A stretch of 64,000 nt of DNA. It comes from Oxytricha trifallax. Its lineage: Eukaryota > Ciliophora > Spirotrichea > Sporadotrichida > Oxytrichidae. Of the stretch, positions 11,301 to 23,183 are shown piece after piece. A program made the translations under genes and the position numbers. The DNA lies in assembly GCA_000711775.1 (NCBI GenBank), contig ARYC01017303.1, positions 17,390 to 81,389 of the forward strand. The letters are read 5' to 3'. The notes under the pieces were generated by a model. It had not been told where the DNA came from. It worked only from the letters and a program-made list of their open reading frames with translations, and searched no databases. Every line of letters begins with the position of its first letter. The first letter of the stretch is position 1.

Positions 11301-14300
11301 AAGAAATTGGAAATTAATTTTACTGTCAAGCTATGGTATTCCTTATGAATAAATAGTAAAAAATCATAGAAAACTAGAAATAACTCTATGAACAGCCTAG
11401 AATACCCAAAATGAGTTAGAAATCCATAGAAATAACGTAAAATTAACATAGAAAACCTATTTATGAAAAATAAACAGTTTCAATAGAGAATAAAAAGGGG
11501 AAAGGGCACAACTTCAAAGAAGATGTTTAAAAGTAAGATGACCCTGAGGTTTAAGCCAGAAAGAGAGTTAAAATGCAAGAGTTTATAAAAAGAAATTATG
11601 AGAAAGAATTAAGAGCTAAATAGTTGAAAAGTGAATAGATTAAGAAAGACTTAGAGTCCATTGAGAAGTTATAGCATTATTTATATAAAATTAGATCAAA
11701 CATTAAAATAACTATAAAAGAGCAGGGGGTAAGTTTTTAACCAAAACTCTCAAATGGTACCATGAATTTGATAACTCAGCGTCAAAAAAGGTAAACCCCT
11801 ACTTTCGAAGAATTATACAGAGAGGCAAACATAAAACGACAAAAACACAAGGAACAGATAGAAAAACGCGAGAAAGAAGTTATCGCTTAAGAACTATAAG
11901 ACGCTACTTTTAAGCCAAATATAAATAAAGATGTCACAGTTTTAGATTAGAAGAAACCAGATAAATCAAGCTACGCTAATAGCTAAAAAAGAGATTAGTA
12001 TTAGAAGATTTAGCTGTAAAAGAAGGAAGTGAAAGATAAGTAATTGAGTAAATAGCAGAAGGATAGCAAAAATAGTTCATACCTACAAATGTACTATAAA
12101 AATCAATTTGGGTAGCAAGTTGCTTAAACGCAATCGGATTTGAAGAAAGCATAAGATATGGTCAAATATGTATCATTCAATGAAAATCAAGAAGATCTTA
12201 GTAACAAAAATGACATTTCAATTTATCATATATATAATTTGCTTTATATATGCAAAAATTACCAAAGTAAGCTTGCTTTGTATAAATCAAGTTATATTTT
12301 ATGATTTCAACTTATCAGGACAAATCCCCAAGCTAACAAACTTAAAACTATCAAGAGTAGCATATAAAATAGTAGTAAAAATAGACCCTTTCTAAATAGC
12401 TTCAATTTTAGAATTTATAAAATCTGAATGCATAAGATAACAATAGACGTAGGAGTAGCGAGTTAAACAAGACCATTGAGTCAAATTTATTAGACTTTAA
12501 TGAAGAGAAATTTATGGAGGATACTAAAAATTTAGGGTAACATATTAATGTAATTGGCCAATCCTCAGGCAGAAGTTCTATAAGCAATAATAATCCAAGT
12601 GGGTAGTTGTAAAATAATGAATATGGGCAGTTGGCTTAAAATTAAGGGGCTTACAGAAACAGTTTTCATCAGTTTGCTAATTCTACACTTGATAATTTAT
12701 TCATTAAATATTAATATTGGCTTAGCCGTAGATTTAAATGAGATACTAAAAAGTCATTACATTTTTTTAAATATAAGTTTGATACTAAAAATAGTTCGAA
12801 TAGCTAGAAAAGCTTAGTAAAAGTATCAGCTTCATAATTGCCTCTTTAAATGACAGAGACAAAGAGAAGATCAGAGGGGAATGATGTTATAGAGGGTTTC
12901 TTGAATGAAATGCAGCTAGCTGCAACTCAAAATTCAGCCAATTTTAGTCAACCAACTATGGAAAAAATAATTGAAGATGCTAGAAGAGCACTTTTGGAAT
13001 ACGATGACAGCAGCTCTTAAATTGAATAATTTTCTCAAATTAATCATGAAATTATTCAGAAATAGACTCAAAAACTGAACAACACTTTAGCTTCAAATTA
13101 GAATGATGGCATGTCCAACACTAAGAATCTGATGTTTATTTATGATAATGACAGTAGTTTAGGAGTTGGTATGAATCAGGATTTCAATCCAGACTACAAC
13201 TAAGAATTGGATTCTATACTTCAGCATTAAAAGTCAATTGATTAGCATACACCTATAAAACCTATTAAATCTCCTAAAAGTGATGCTACTAATTTAATGC
13301 CTATGCATTCAAGTGACTTACCCTCCACAAACACGAAGAATATTTTGGAGTAAGATTAATTTGAAGATCTTAAAAACGATTAAGACTTTTCTTAAGAAGA
13401 TATCTCTTAAACTTCTCAAAATCGCATTTAACCATTCAATCCCCCATCCTCATCTTAGAATACCTCCCAAACCCCTACTTAGCAATCTACTTCAATCCTT
13501 GAACGCAACCAAAATACAATGAATAAGACTTTGAGTTTGATAGAGGAGGAGAGTCAAGAAGAATTTTTCACAAATAATGATGATCAAGATAGATAATCCT
13601 CCTACACAAATCAAGACTACCCACGAGGTAGCTTGAATGCTATAAATTAGAGCAATAACGCACATCACTCATAGAACCACACATAAAATAACACCATGTT
13701 AAATACGATAAACTTGAGAAATCACAATAATGATAATAGCATGTCTAATACACAGGAATTATCTCTCAAACATGAGCTTATGATGGGCAGAGACAGCTTT
13801 CATAATAATGCTGCAGATTTTCATCATAACGATTAACTTGATATTATTCACAGAGGCAGTGACTACAGTGCTTACCAAAGAATTTCATTGATATTTATTT
13901 GTTAAAGCAATACAGTATAATACTATTCTCACATTTTTTTATTAAAGAAATAGTTAATATAGCAACATAGATAATAGGCATAATGAGGGAAACTTGTTCA
14001 GTCCAAATAAGTAGGAATTTAATAATGATTTTGATGAAACGAGGAAACTCAATTAAAATGATTTTATGAGAATATCAGATTCTAAGAATAATTCAAAACG
14101 TCTAGATGAAAGCGATATTTAAAATAAGAGCCGTAAACATTAAATTAAAGCCATATTACACTTTAAAATTTGTAAGTTCGTTGTATTCATTTTGACAAAT
14201 AAAAACTTAAATGCAATTACAAATTTATGGTAATTCTAAAATACATAATTATAATTTGGGGAAGTTTACTGTAGAAGTCTCCCATCACATTAAATCTGCA

Positions 14301-14387
14301 TAAGAGCCTCAAATACCCAACATAGTGAGAGACATAGAAAACATGGAGAAAGATTTCACGAAGTTCCTTGAATAAATATATAATTGA
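8386..14387 (+). CDS. Large coiled-coil / low-complexity protein with many IESs and introns
   Basis: Collinear gene read from ATG 8386 (MVDSDVVMKDLSVDSNQQS) to TGA 14385-14387. GT-AG introns are visible at 8441-8482 and 8533-8630, with another ending near 9322 (TTTCCAG). At least seven IESs with matched pointers are needed to hold the frame. The N-terminal part (CFIDMEYTDPDVYAPNCLIS) looks globular; then a Pro-rich stretch, long Gln/Asn-rich regions, a highly charged coiled-coil block at 11.1-12.2 kb with repeated F-x-P-K/N motifs (TFQPKL, SFQPKL, TFKPNI), and another Asn/Ser-rich tail. Composition suggests a cytoskeletal or basal-body protein, but no family is recognised. Not every junction was resolved (8940-9000, 9140-9320 and 11000-11090 are unclear), so two adjacent genes cannot be excluded. 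Confidence 0.65.
8760..8834 (+). other. IES, pointer AAGAAATA
   Basis: AAGAAATA at 8760-8767 and 8827-8834. Joining restores an open frame; reading through meets TGA. Confidence 0.75.
10038..10188 (+). other. IES, pointer ATTAGTGT, with internal hairpin
   Basis: ATTAGTGT at 10038-10045 and 10181-10188. The removed segment contains a small hairpin near 10062-10090 (ATAATCATTTCC / GGAATGATTAT) and the TGA that would stop the frame. Confidence 0.8.
10735..10799 (+). other. IES, pointer TAGATC
   Basis: TAGATC at 10735-10740 and 10794-10799. Removal joins a Ser/Arg stretch to an Asn/Gln-rich segment in frame. Confidence 0.75.
12215..12310 (+). other. IES, pointer ATTTCAA
   Basis: ATTTCAA at 12215-12221 and 12304-12310; the segment between holds a TGA and lacks coding character. 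Confidence 0.75.
12705..12774 (+). other. IES, pointer TAAATAT
   Basis: TAAATAT at 12705-12711 and 12768-12774; removal avoids a TGA and continues the Asn-rich frame. Confidence 0.75.
13877..13949 (+). other. IES, pointer AAAGAA
   Basis: AAAGAA at 13877-13882 and 13944-13949; the joined frame stays open. Confidence 0.7.
14142..14225 (+). other. IES, pointer AAATT
   Basis: AAATT at 14142-14146 and 14221-14225. Joining leads into the last coding block, ending in KFLEQIYN and TGA. Confidence 0.65.
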
Positions 14388-14544
14388 AGAGATGTTTTGA
14401 TTATTATTAATGTCTATACAAACTTTGATGAAAATGTGAAACAAATTTGATTATTTTATTAAGTAAAAACTTTTTGATTTCTTAAATGTTTATTGAAAGT
14501 TAATTTAATAATAAAATATTAAACATTATAATATTTAATTTAAA

Positions 14545-14834
14545 ATGAGTACACCAGCTAGAAGAAGGATTCTTGCTGACTGGAGGAAATATTAAAGAAA
14601 TAAATTGATATTAATTATATCAGTATCTAAAATATAAAAATAGTCTATAATTTTACTATTAAGACTGAAATATTCGACTGAGGGTGCAGGTTTGGGCATT
14701 CTATTGAAATTCGATGAAAACTATATTTTGCGATGGGAAGCAATAATATTTGGTCCAGATGATACAGAGTGGGAAGGAGGTGTCTTTAATCTCGTAATAG
14801 AATTTACTGAAGAATACTTTCATATAATGTTTTA

Positions 14835-14871
<37 letters not shown>

Positions 14872-15323
14872 ATTATTAAAGGAATACCCCACAAAACCTC
14901 CAAGAGTGGCTTTTCTAACAAAAATGTATCATCCAAATATCTATAAAAATGGAGAAATTTGTTTGGATATTTTACAGAATGGATGGACTCAAGCTTACGA
15001 TAGTCTCGCTGTAATGAAAAGTATTTAAGTAAGTTATAAATAAAAGCTGAAAAAATAGTATCATAAATTTTACACAAAAATTAAAGATTTCCCATCTTAC
15101 ATCATAATTTGTAGAGTTTATTGACTGATCCAAACACAAAAAGTCCAGCAAACACAGAGGCTGCAAATAAGTTTGATAGTAAGTTTTAAAAATATAAATT
15201 AGATTTTTACATTTTGAAATTAAAGTGGGATTTAATCATGATATTTGTATTTTAGACGATAGAGATGCTTACTTAGATTGTGTCAGGGATTGTGTAATTA
15301 ATTCATGGATGATTAAGAATTGA
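14545..15323 (+). CDS. Ubiquitin-conjugating enzyme E2, Rad6/UBC2-like
   Basis: Carries ubiquitin as a thioester and passes it to substrates with an E3. The N-terminus [16 protein letters not shown] matches the Rad6 start. Then come WEAIIFGP, a GG-F-L-IEFTEEYP strand, the [15 protein letters not shown] active-site region with the catalytic Cys after EI, SLLTDPN-SPAN, and a C-terminal helix ending in NSW. Two IESs (pointers GAAATATT and GAATAC) and two GT-AG introns (15029-15114, 15179-15255) must be removed; TGA is 15321-15323. The first conserved loop is shorter than in yeast Rad6. Identity as an E2 is secure; Rad6 orthology rests on the N-terminus. Confidence 0.95.
14586..14674 (+). other. 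IES in E2 gene, pointer GAAATATT
   Basis: GAAATATT at 14586-14593 and 14667-14674 (81 bp unit). Removal gives [12 protein letters not shown] in frame. Confidence 0.85.
14812..14887 (+). other. IES in E2 gene, pointer GAATAC, with (TTA)n microsatellite
   Basis: GAATAC at 14812-14817 and 14882-14887. The deleted segment is mostly a TTA repeat at about 14838-14870. Joining gives [13 protein letters not shown], the conserved E2 sequence, so the boundary is well supported. Confidence 0.9.
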
Positions 15324-15603
15324 TTAAATAAATAATAGATTGAAATTTAAATTTAAGGTATTTTTATGTCTTAATTTCATTTATCTCTCTTCATTTAATC
15401 ATGATTACAAACAAATCATGTTTTTGGTGAAAAAAAATCAAGCAAATACTAGAAATTATTAATCTATATTTAAGACTGACACTCTTCTATGGATTCTGTA
15501 TTTCTTCCCATAATCCATTCTCTTTATATCTACTTTAATTAAATAATCAAATTGAAAAGATTTCTAATTATAAAAATTTAAATAAATTTCCATAAATTTT
15601 ATT

Positions 15604-16583
15604 AATTTATAGTAAGCTAAATAAGACTAATAGTAACAGGCACTAAGCACACTTCAAAACCCCTATGAAAGAAACCTCATAGAAGAGTCGGCTCGCTTGA
15701 TTACTTAAAAAGAGCTTGCAAGCAGAGATCTCTTAGATCTACAGAAAATCAATGTCGACTCTTATAAAGCTCTCATTATTCCCTCATTTTGCTTTGGATA
15801 CAATAGAGCAATCATGAATTAGGCTTATCATTTGGCTTTACTCAGATCTACAATTAAGGAATTTACATTTTATATTTGCACAAAAGTTAATCCTATACAG
15901 GTAATATCCATCAATCTTTATTGGATTATTTTTGGATCGATCTTTTCAAATTTTTAGGCTTAATTCCATATGTATATTTAATTTTAAAATTTCATGTTAA
16001 GCAGAAGTTTATTATCGCTCTTGGACCTACATCAATAAACCTAGTTTCAAAAGTATTAGGCATCAAAGAAGGCAAAGTACAGCCCTACCCCTACATAAAG
16101 CAAAATGAAGCATTTGCATTTAGGTACTACGAAGACGACAGAGTCCTCTACTTACCCTATAGAAGTGAGCTACTTTTTATGGACTAGAATAAAGCTCAAA
16201 ACGAATAGCTAAATCTGGAATAGAGTTAAGATCTCAAAATCACCATAGAAGGAGAAAGTGATGAGGCAAAGCTTATAACAAAGACATTAAATATATTTTT
16301 CATTATAAAATTTTAGAGTTGATAAATATACTAAAAAAGCTGAAGAGAAAGAAAGCAGAAGAGGAAGATTACATGAGACAGAAAGATTTGAAAAAGCACA
16401 GTGATAACCCCAAACTTTTTATGTTACTTACACCAATATATCAATTAATTTTAGAATAAAATTAAAATTAATTTTGATAAACTAATGTATGAATTTCACA
16501 AAGAAATTGAGTCCCTTATTTTGTCACTTAAATACAGAGTTCTAAAGACATTGCCTTAGAAGGAAACTGAAGAGTCTAAATGA
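15604..16583 (+). CDS. DJ-1/ES1 (glutamine-amidotransferase-like) family protein, divergent, 5' partial
   Basis: The first block reads RNLIEESARLITQKEL...YKALIIPSF-FGYNRA, which aligns with the ESARI...YDALI-PGGFG-A-NL region of ES1/ElbB-type DJ-1 superfamily proteins. After an intron/IES near 15901-16000, KFIIALGPTSINLVSKVLG matches the segment that in the family carries the nucleophile (AICIAP). Here the Cys is replaced, so activity is doubtful. Two more IESs (pointers TAAATATA, AAACT) lead to a charged helical tail and TGA 16581-16583. No start codon was found; the block begins right after a TTTATAG that looks like a splice acceptor, so the N-terminus is missing or elsewhere. Family call moderate. 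Confidence 0.6.
16288..16330 (+). other. IES, pointer TAAATATA
   Basis: TAAATATA at 16288-16295 and 16323-16330; removal bypasses a TGA and joins two charged segments in frame. Confidence 0.75.
16412..16483 (+). other. IES, pointer AAACT
   Basis: AAACT at 16412-16416 and 16479-16483; the join leads to the final coding block ending at TGA 16581. Confidence 0.7.
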
Positions 16584-16643
16584 TATAATAAAAATATCAA
16601 TAAATAGAGAAATAGAATAATTGTTCATCTATTAAAATGATGT

Positions 16644-17592
16644 TATTAAGCGACTATAATTAAAATGGGGAGACAGTTAAAATTAAATAAAAAAAGAGAT
16701 TAAATAAAATTATGATCATCTCAATATAGATGAGTTAAGATGCAACAGTCACAAGTTTGAATTATATTTGAGTAGATCATTATTTAAATTTAATTAACTA
16801 ATCAACTAACTAAAAATGGAAATTTAGCATTTTTATCATCTTTTCTGATTTTTTTTTTTTGTTCATCAATCAACTAGATGCTGTAGCTGATCTTCAAATT
16901 TTTTCATAATTTTCATAGATATCTTCAGGATATCTTCCTTAAAAAATTTAAAATGTGGAGAGTGTGGAGAGTATGGAGAGTGTGGAGCCCAATATTGTCA
17001 ATAATATAGTAATAGCACTAATATTCTCAAAATCAAGCATTATTATGAGTCTGGGATTTTTACAAAAACATCTTGTCTTTCTAAAATTCATAGATATGAT
17101 ACCTAATGTTGAACATGATGTTGATAAAAACAAAGAAAAAATCAGTGATCTAAAATTTTGAAATTCTCTAGAATTTCAACAGACTCATAATAATGCTAGA
17201 TTTTGAGAATATTAATGCTATTACTACTATTATTGACAATATTGGGCTCCACACTCTCCATACTCTCCACACTCTCCACACTTTAAAATTTTTAAGGAAG
17301 ATACCCTGAAGATATCTATGAAAATTATGAAAAAACTTGAAGATCAGCTACAGCATCTACTTGATTGATGAACAAAAATAAAAAAAGTCAGAAAAGATGA
17401 TAAAAAAGCTAAATTTCCATTTTTAGTTAGTTGATTAGTTAATTAAATTTAAATAATGATCTACTCAAATATAATTCAAACTAGTGACTGTTGCATCTTA
17501 ACTCATCTATATTGAGATGATCATAATTTTATTTAATCTCTTTTTTGATTTATTTTTAACTGTCTCCCCATTTTAATTATACTTGCTTAATA
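16644..17592. repeat. Foldback element, about 410-bp inverted arms and 126-bp centre
   Basis: 16644-17053 is repeated inverted at 17180-17592 with scattered mismatches and small indels. The ends read TATTAAGC. The arms include a GGAGAGTGT-type minisatellite (16956-16990) that gives rise to a spurious ORF on each strand. TGTTAT occurs at 16641-16646 and 17594-17599, a possible target duplication overlapping the ends. No coding capacity. MITE-like or an IES. Confidence 0.9.
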
Positions 17593-17599
17593 TTGTTAT

Positions 17600-18230
17600 C
17601 GTACACAATCCTCGTGATTTTAATTAAAATTAATGTTAATTTAGTAAATATATGTAGTTTTTCAAGCAACTTTATCTAATTTGAAAATGCTTTGTATTTT
17701 TGAAAACAATATTTGGTTTTAACTATTTTTGTGAAGCTCCAGTATATTTCACAATCCTAATTTAATATATTTATTTTCAATTTTAAGAATTTAAAAGTCT
17801 GAGTTTATATATTTAATTAGAATTATCATTTAAATCACTCAGCAGTACATTCGAAGATTAAACATTATTTTATTAAATAATTTTTAATGGTATTATTGAA
17901 TTATTCTAAACATATTGGAATTCAAGGGGTCAATATTAAAAATTAAATTGATTTGAAGATTATAATAGTAAATTGTAGTTAATTAAATATTAAGTTGTGT
18001 GAGTGTTGAACATTTAATAAACTTATAAATATGAATGATTATTATAACAAATTCACTGCTCATGGAGTTTTACTAAAAGACCCACTATTATTTATTAAAT
18101 AGTATTACTTTCATATTTAATCTTCACAAAAATACTTCTTTTTTATTCAATGATTGCCTAATTTAATTAAATTTAATGTTTCAGGCGATATTAGTAGAAT
18201 CGAATAAATAAAATTAATAAGCTTAGGAAT
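17600..18230. other. AT-rich spacer
   Basis: Nothing with coding character seen on either strand. Confidence 0.5.
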
Positions 18231-18232
18231 AA

Positions 18233-20775
18233 ATGATAACCATGCATCCAAATCAGGGAGTTCAAATGAGTGAACCCCAAAACCCCCTCACTAATTCTTT
18301 CATTCTTAAAATTATTATACTAACTGCATAACTATAAGTATATATTGTAAAATTCCTTTGTGATTGACGAGTATTTGGCAACAGGAAATTTGGATCCAAG
18401 AGAGAAATTGATTGAGATCGGAGGTGGGAATTAAACAGACAGATCATCTGCTCTATTTGAATATCATAAATATTCAAGAAACTATTCTTTCAATAGATCA
18501 AAGCGTATATGGTATTTTAGTATAGAATATCAGAGTATGGGTAAAATGAATGGAATTTAACTAATAAATAATACTAACCTCACTGCAAACACCAAATCTA
18601 CTGATACCAAGAGCAGGAATAACAACTAAAAGCTTAAGTCTAAACTTAACTCAATTTACTTGATTAAATTATGCTAGCATAGTTAAGTTTAACAAGAAGT
18701 AAATCAATGCGTTTATGTATAACTCTAGCGATGCGGTGAGTCCTAGCACCACTTAAGTTCACAGTCGACTATGCGGAAGTGCCAGTGGATCTATCTCACC
18801 TATTTTAATAACTTATTTCTATTATTATTCTAAATCAGGCTTAGCAAAAGTGTATTTAAAATATTCACCAGCAATCACTAGCTATTCAAACGGAGCTTAC
18901 AATAACAATGGAAATAACTAGTCACTGATGAAATACAGCTTATTTCACATGGACAGCTCAAATGTTTAATCGAGCAATCTTCAAGAGAGCAATAGTCCGC
19001 TAGCGTCACAATAAAATCAATACTAAAATGCACACAAGTTTATTTTAAATAATCATAAATTAAGAACATTATCAGGTGCTAAAGTATATATTTTTTACGT
19101 TTGGTGATTTATTAAAATAAAATGCCCCTTTGGTGTCTATGTTTCAGAATAGAATTCCGAATTAAATAGGTATGTTCGATAAGAAAAAAAGGAGCATTGA
19201 AGTTATGGAAAACATAAAAAATAGGATTCAACAATCAAATCAGCAGATGAAGCCATAGTAAACTCAATCAAATAATATCCTCACTTTTAATAGTACAGGT
19301 ACTCTAAATTAGGAGGAATAAATATAATAATCAGTGCAGCAGGAATTAATTTAAAACAAATAAAAATTAATATCTTAAAATCATTTGCAATAATAGAAAA
19401 ATGCCGCAATAGGTATTAAAGATAAAACATCACCAAAGATCTCCACTTTCTTATAGAATTTTAATTTAATTTATTTCTTCAAAAAAGAAGGATTATAAAT
19501 TAAGCTATAAGGTATAATTTATTATTAAAAGTTGCATTTCTTGGGCAAATTCGTGAAAATAAGTAAGAAGAAGGAAGAACCCAAGCAAAACTAAATAGTG
19601 CCAGAACCACTCCAAAGCACTCATTCTCAGTAAAATAATATCAAAACTTTGATACTTAATAAAAATTCAGATGACACAGCTATTCGGAGGTAAATCCTAT
19701 TGGAATATAATTAAAGAAAAATACAATAATAGTAGTAGAATAATAATTTACAAACTTATTCTAACGCATGCATAATTAAGAAATAAAATGATATAGTCAA
19801 GGAAAATTTCAGAAAAGCCCTCATTAAACTGGCTTTGTAAAATAAGATTTATGTTTCTTTTTCCTCAAATCCCTTTAAACTATTAGCAATATAGATAAAT
19901 GAATTTGATCTATAATTATTAAAATTGTAATATATGTATCACTATCATCTTTTGGTGAATGAGCCCTAGATGTACCTTTCTGATATGAATAATATTTAAG
20001 GTTAACGAGGCAATCTAAAACATTTCAATATATCCTACCTGGACGATGACATTGAAGTAACTGATTTGCAACTATCCCCAAACCACCCTCCCTAGAAACC
20101 TAAAATCATTCACAACATGTCTCAATAGCCAATGAGTGCCTAAAATAAAACCTCAAAAGCCTTTACATTCAAAACTAAGTCATCTCTGGTCTAGAGAACT
20201 GCAATTAGTAGTAATTACCTTAACTTTGAAATAACAAGCAAAAATGATGAATCTGATCAATATCTGCCATTGAATAATTGTAATGAAATTGGTGCTTAGG
20301 TTAGTTCATTGTTTTACAATAATAAAGAAGAGGTAAAATTAGGTTTAACAATGCCAATCAAATCTTAGAATGGAGTACATCAAAATGAAAGTCAGAAAGC
20401 TTAACTATTTTAATTAATTTAAATTTATAATTGAGATTCTTTAAGAATCAATACTATTTAAATTACTAGATATATTATAGGTTGAATAATCAATATTTTT
20501 TTGTATACACTATAATTAATAGTGAATGAGAGGAAGATTTCTCATTTTCGTAAAATTAATTTTGTTTTAAGCTTAACAGACTCTTAATGTTGGCAGAGGC
20601 AAAAGATATGAGGATTTCTTACCACTTGAAAAAAGGCAAAGCTCATCAAACCAAAACTTTATTTTTATTTGAGTTTCTAATTTCTTTTTTCTTTTTTACA
20701 AGGCAATATATTTACAGCTTTATTTTAAACTCAAAGAGCAGACTCAGAAAAATAATATCTAATGTAAAGATTTGA
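18233..20775 (+). CDS. Hypothetical Gln/Asn/Ser-rich protein with IESs
   Basis: Starts at ATG 18233 (MITMHPNQGVQMSEPQNP). Coding blocks are visible at about 18340-18520, 18690-18800 and 18860-19085, then an almost unbroken frame from 19145 that contains a short hydrophobic/aromatic stretch, a Gln-rich coiled-coil-like region and a C-terminal Ser/Asn-rich region. Two well-marked IESs (pointers AAGCTTAAC and CTTTATTTT) near the 3' end lead to RGKRYEDFLPLEKRQSSSNQ and TGA 20773-20775. Junctions in the 5' third are only partly resolved. No known domain. A CCCCAAAACCCCC at 18275-18287 is simply codons for EPQNPL. Confidence 0.65.
20397..20577 (+). other. IES, pointer AAGCTTAAC
   Basis: A 9-bp repeat at 20397-20405 and 20569-20577. 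The 172-bp removed unit contains the TGA at 20432 that would otherwise seem to end the gene. Confidence 0.85.
20657..20726 (+). other. IES, pointer CTTTATTTT
   Basis: CTTTATTTT at 20657-20665 and 20718-20726; removal deletes a TGA and joins to the last 17 codons. Confidence 0.75.
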
Positions 20776-22307
20776 AGCAGTAACCTATAATGCCAAACTT
20801 TGCTTTGCATGCTCAAACGTATAATTAGATATATTATGAAGTAAACTTTTGACTCTAATATTGTAAATATGCTCGATCATATTATTATAGGTAATTATCA
20901 ATATTTTGGAGTTTTAAAGGGATTATTAGTATATTTTATTTATTTAATTATATAATAAATTCACATTCAATGCGTCCTATCAAATTGAATAAATGAGTCT
21001 TTAAATATATTTGAAAACAATACAATAAAATTGTAAATAACAATATCGCTTATCTTAAATAAATTATGAGAATTTGAAATTAATTTAATATGCCAATAAG
21101 TTTAGTTGATAGCTAAATACATGAATAAATGCTTCTTCTATATAGAAATGAATTTTTTTATTAACATATTAAAAAAGAATTTTATTAAATTTTTAACAAA
21201 TTAAAAGATTATTGTTTTGAGTAAAGTATATGCTCCTCACTAAAAATATAAATCAAATTCATTGATTTATAATAGTTGAAAAATAAATCTAGAGCTAAAT
21301 TTTCTGAAATAATTAAATATAGTTTTCAAAATTAATTGCAATATAGAAATTATGAAATCTCGAAATGAAATCTCAGAAAGATTTAAAGTTTTAAAACATC
21401 ACTATTATATTAGTGAATATATATTTAATTTTTACTCTTCAAAATAGTTATTCATTTAAGTGGTGATTATTTAATTTTCTAAATTTCTAATATAAATATG
21501 AAGGAAAAATTGTTAGATCAAAAATAAGCTAGAGCATGATGAGGAAAAATTCTAATATATTTAATAATTCTTTATTAATGATATCACTCATAAGCTTTAG
21601 AAAAGTTAAATTTGTGCGATTTATTCAATGTTGATAGCCTATATTTTGATCTTTTGTTTTAATATTAATTAAGTGTCGATTTTAAAAAATATATAATAAT
21701 ATATATTTAAATTTATATTTATAATATTTTTAATTCATTTAAAAAATAGAGAGTATTAATTTTCTAAAAATTATTGCTATATATTTTATAAAAATCTTTT
21801 TATTTATTTTTCATTTAGGCCACTATATTTAAATTTAAACTGTAATATTTTTGAATTTAATGCAAAATACATTTTTTAAAAATATGATCGATGTATTATT
21901 ATATGTATTCACAACATGTTAGAAAATTATGTTTATTATTATTTAAAATTTCAAATTATTGACTTCACTAAAAACCATATAAATTGATTGATGTAAAAAT
22001 AATGAATTTTATAAGAATTGATAAAATAGACATCTTAAGATTCTAAAATCTATGGGAGAATTTTTTAATAAATAAAAAAAATATTTATATATTATAATTT
22101 TGAAAACTATAAAACAGTTTAATTATATCAGTTTTTAACTTAAGATTTTGTTAGAAATTTTAATATTGGAATTAATAATTTTTTAAGAAAGTAAGTTATT
22201 CTAAGTTTTAATTAAATTCTCCTAAATTATCACTTATTTCTAGCGTTTAATATTTGTGTAAAGAATTTTTAATTTCTGATATTTTCCTATAAAAAATTCC
22301 AAGCAAA
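20776..22307. other. AT-rich non-coding stretch
   Basis: No convincing open frame on either strand; composition like IES/inter-MDS DNA. Confidence 0.5.
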
Positions 22308-23156
22308 TGTTAATGATGTGGTGGTCTTGAATAACTGGTCCACTGAAGGTAACCCAAAAGAGCTCTACGATCTAAATATTGCCTAAACACCTGAAGAAAA
22401 AGAATAAATTTAAAACGATCCTTCACTCTACAGTTTCACATTAGATAGATATAACCTGCCATCTATTTTGATAAAGGTCCTCAAGTCTATGCGATTAATT
22501 ATAATAATAATATGCATATATTATTAAGTTTAATTATAAATCAACCTCTTGATTAAAATATGATTAAGATAGTGTAAATATGACTAATTAATTTTATGCG
22601 TAAAAATGAAGTTTGTGAATTCATAGCAAACTCTCACTATGACAAATTACGTTCAAATTTACCAAATGACCTCTTCGATTAATATAAACTATTCAAAGAG
22701 GGTGATAAGATTAGTTTCTTGATTTGCCTCCTAGACCAAGATAAGGATGTGTATTTTTACTAAATGCAAGCTCAAGGAAAGCTAGACAGAGTGTAGACAT
22801 TGAAAAATATTGCTGGTTAATTCTTCAAGCTTGAAAACTACAAAAAAGCAGCTAGGATTTACTAGAAGATAAATGGTTACTATAACTTTGGGGATGTTGC
22901 AAACAATTTGCAATTAGATTGATACATATACAATTTGAACTAATGCTATATTAATCATAAAATAACAATCATGCCAAGGAAGATGAAGAGACAGAAGAAT
23001 TTAAAAAGACTCATGAAGAGCTCAGACTACTTAAAATCACAAGTTTTATGAATTTGGTGGTCTGCAAATATAAAATGAAGGAGTTCTCAAGTATAGTGGG
23101 CATCACTGATTAAGTTATTGAATTGGACCCTAAAAACATCAAATGCTTGTATTTCA
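22308..23156 (+). CDS. FKBP-TPR co-chaperone, middle MDS group (piece 2 of 3)
   Basis: Encodes the end of an FKBP-like domain (VNDVVVLNNWSTEG ... LPSILIKVLKSMR, then EVCEFIANSHYD) and the first TPR units (KNIAGQFFKLENYKKAARIYQ, then KITSFMNLVVCKYKM). It starts inside a domain at pointer TGTTAATGATGTGGTG (22308-22323), shared with 28034-28049 on the - strand. It ends at pointer TGCTTGTATTTCA (23144-23156), shared with 2376-2388. IESs or introns interrupt it near 22500-22610 and 22915-22970. It is in opposite orientation to both partner pieces. The next MDS of a different gene (P4-ATPase) begins about 20 bp downstream. Confidence 0.9.
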
Positions 23157-23183
23157 TAAAATTTAATTTGAAGAATTAATTTT

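Noticed and set aside
16948..17161. ORFs on both strands rich in MESVESMESVE-type repeats
   Set aside because: They arise from the minisatellite in the foldback arms and mirror each other; no coding signal.
18275..18287. CCCCAAAACCCCC, a perfect telomere-like C4A4C4 tract
   Set aside because: It lies in the open frame of the gene starting at 18233 and codes for EPQNPL; no element end or ANT-flanked repeat accompanies it.
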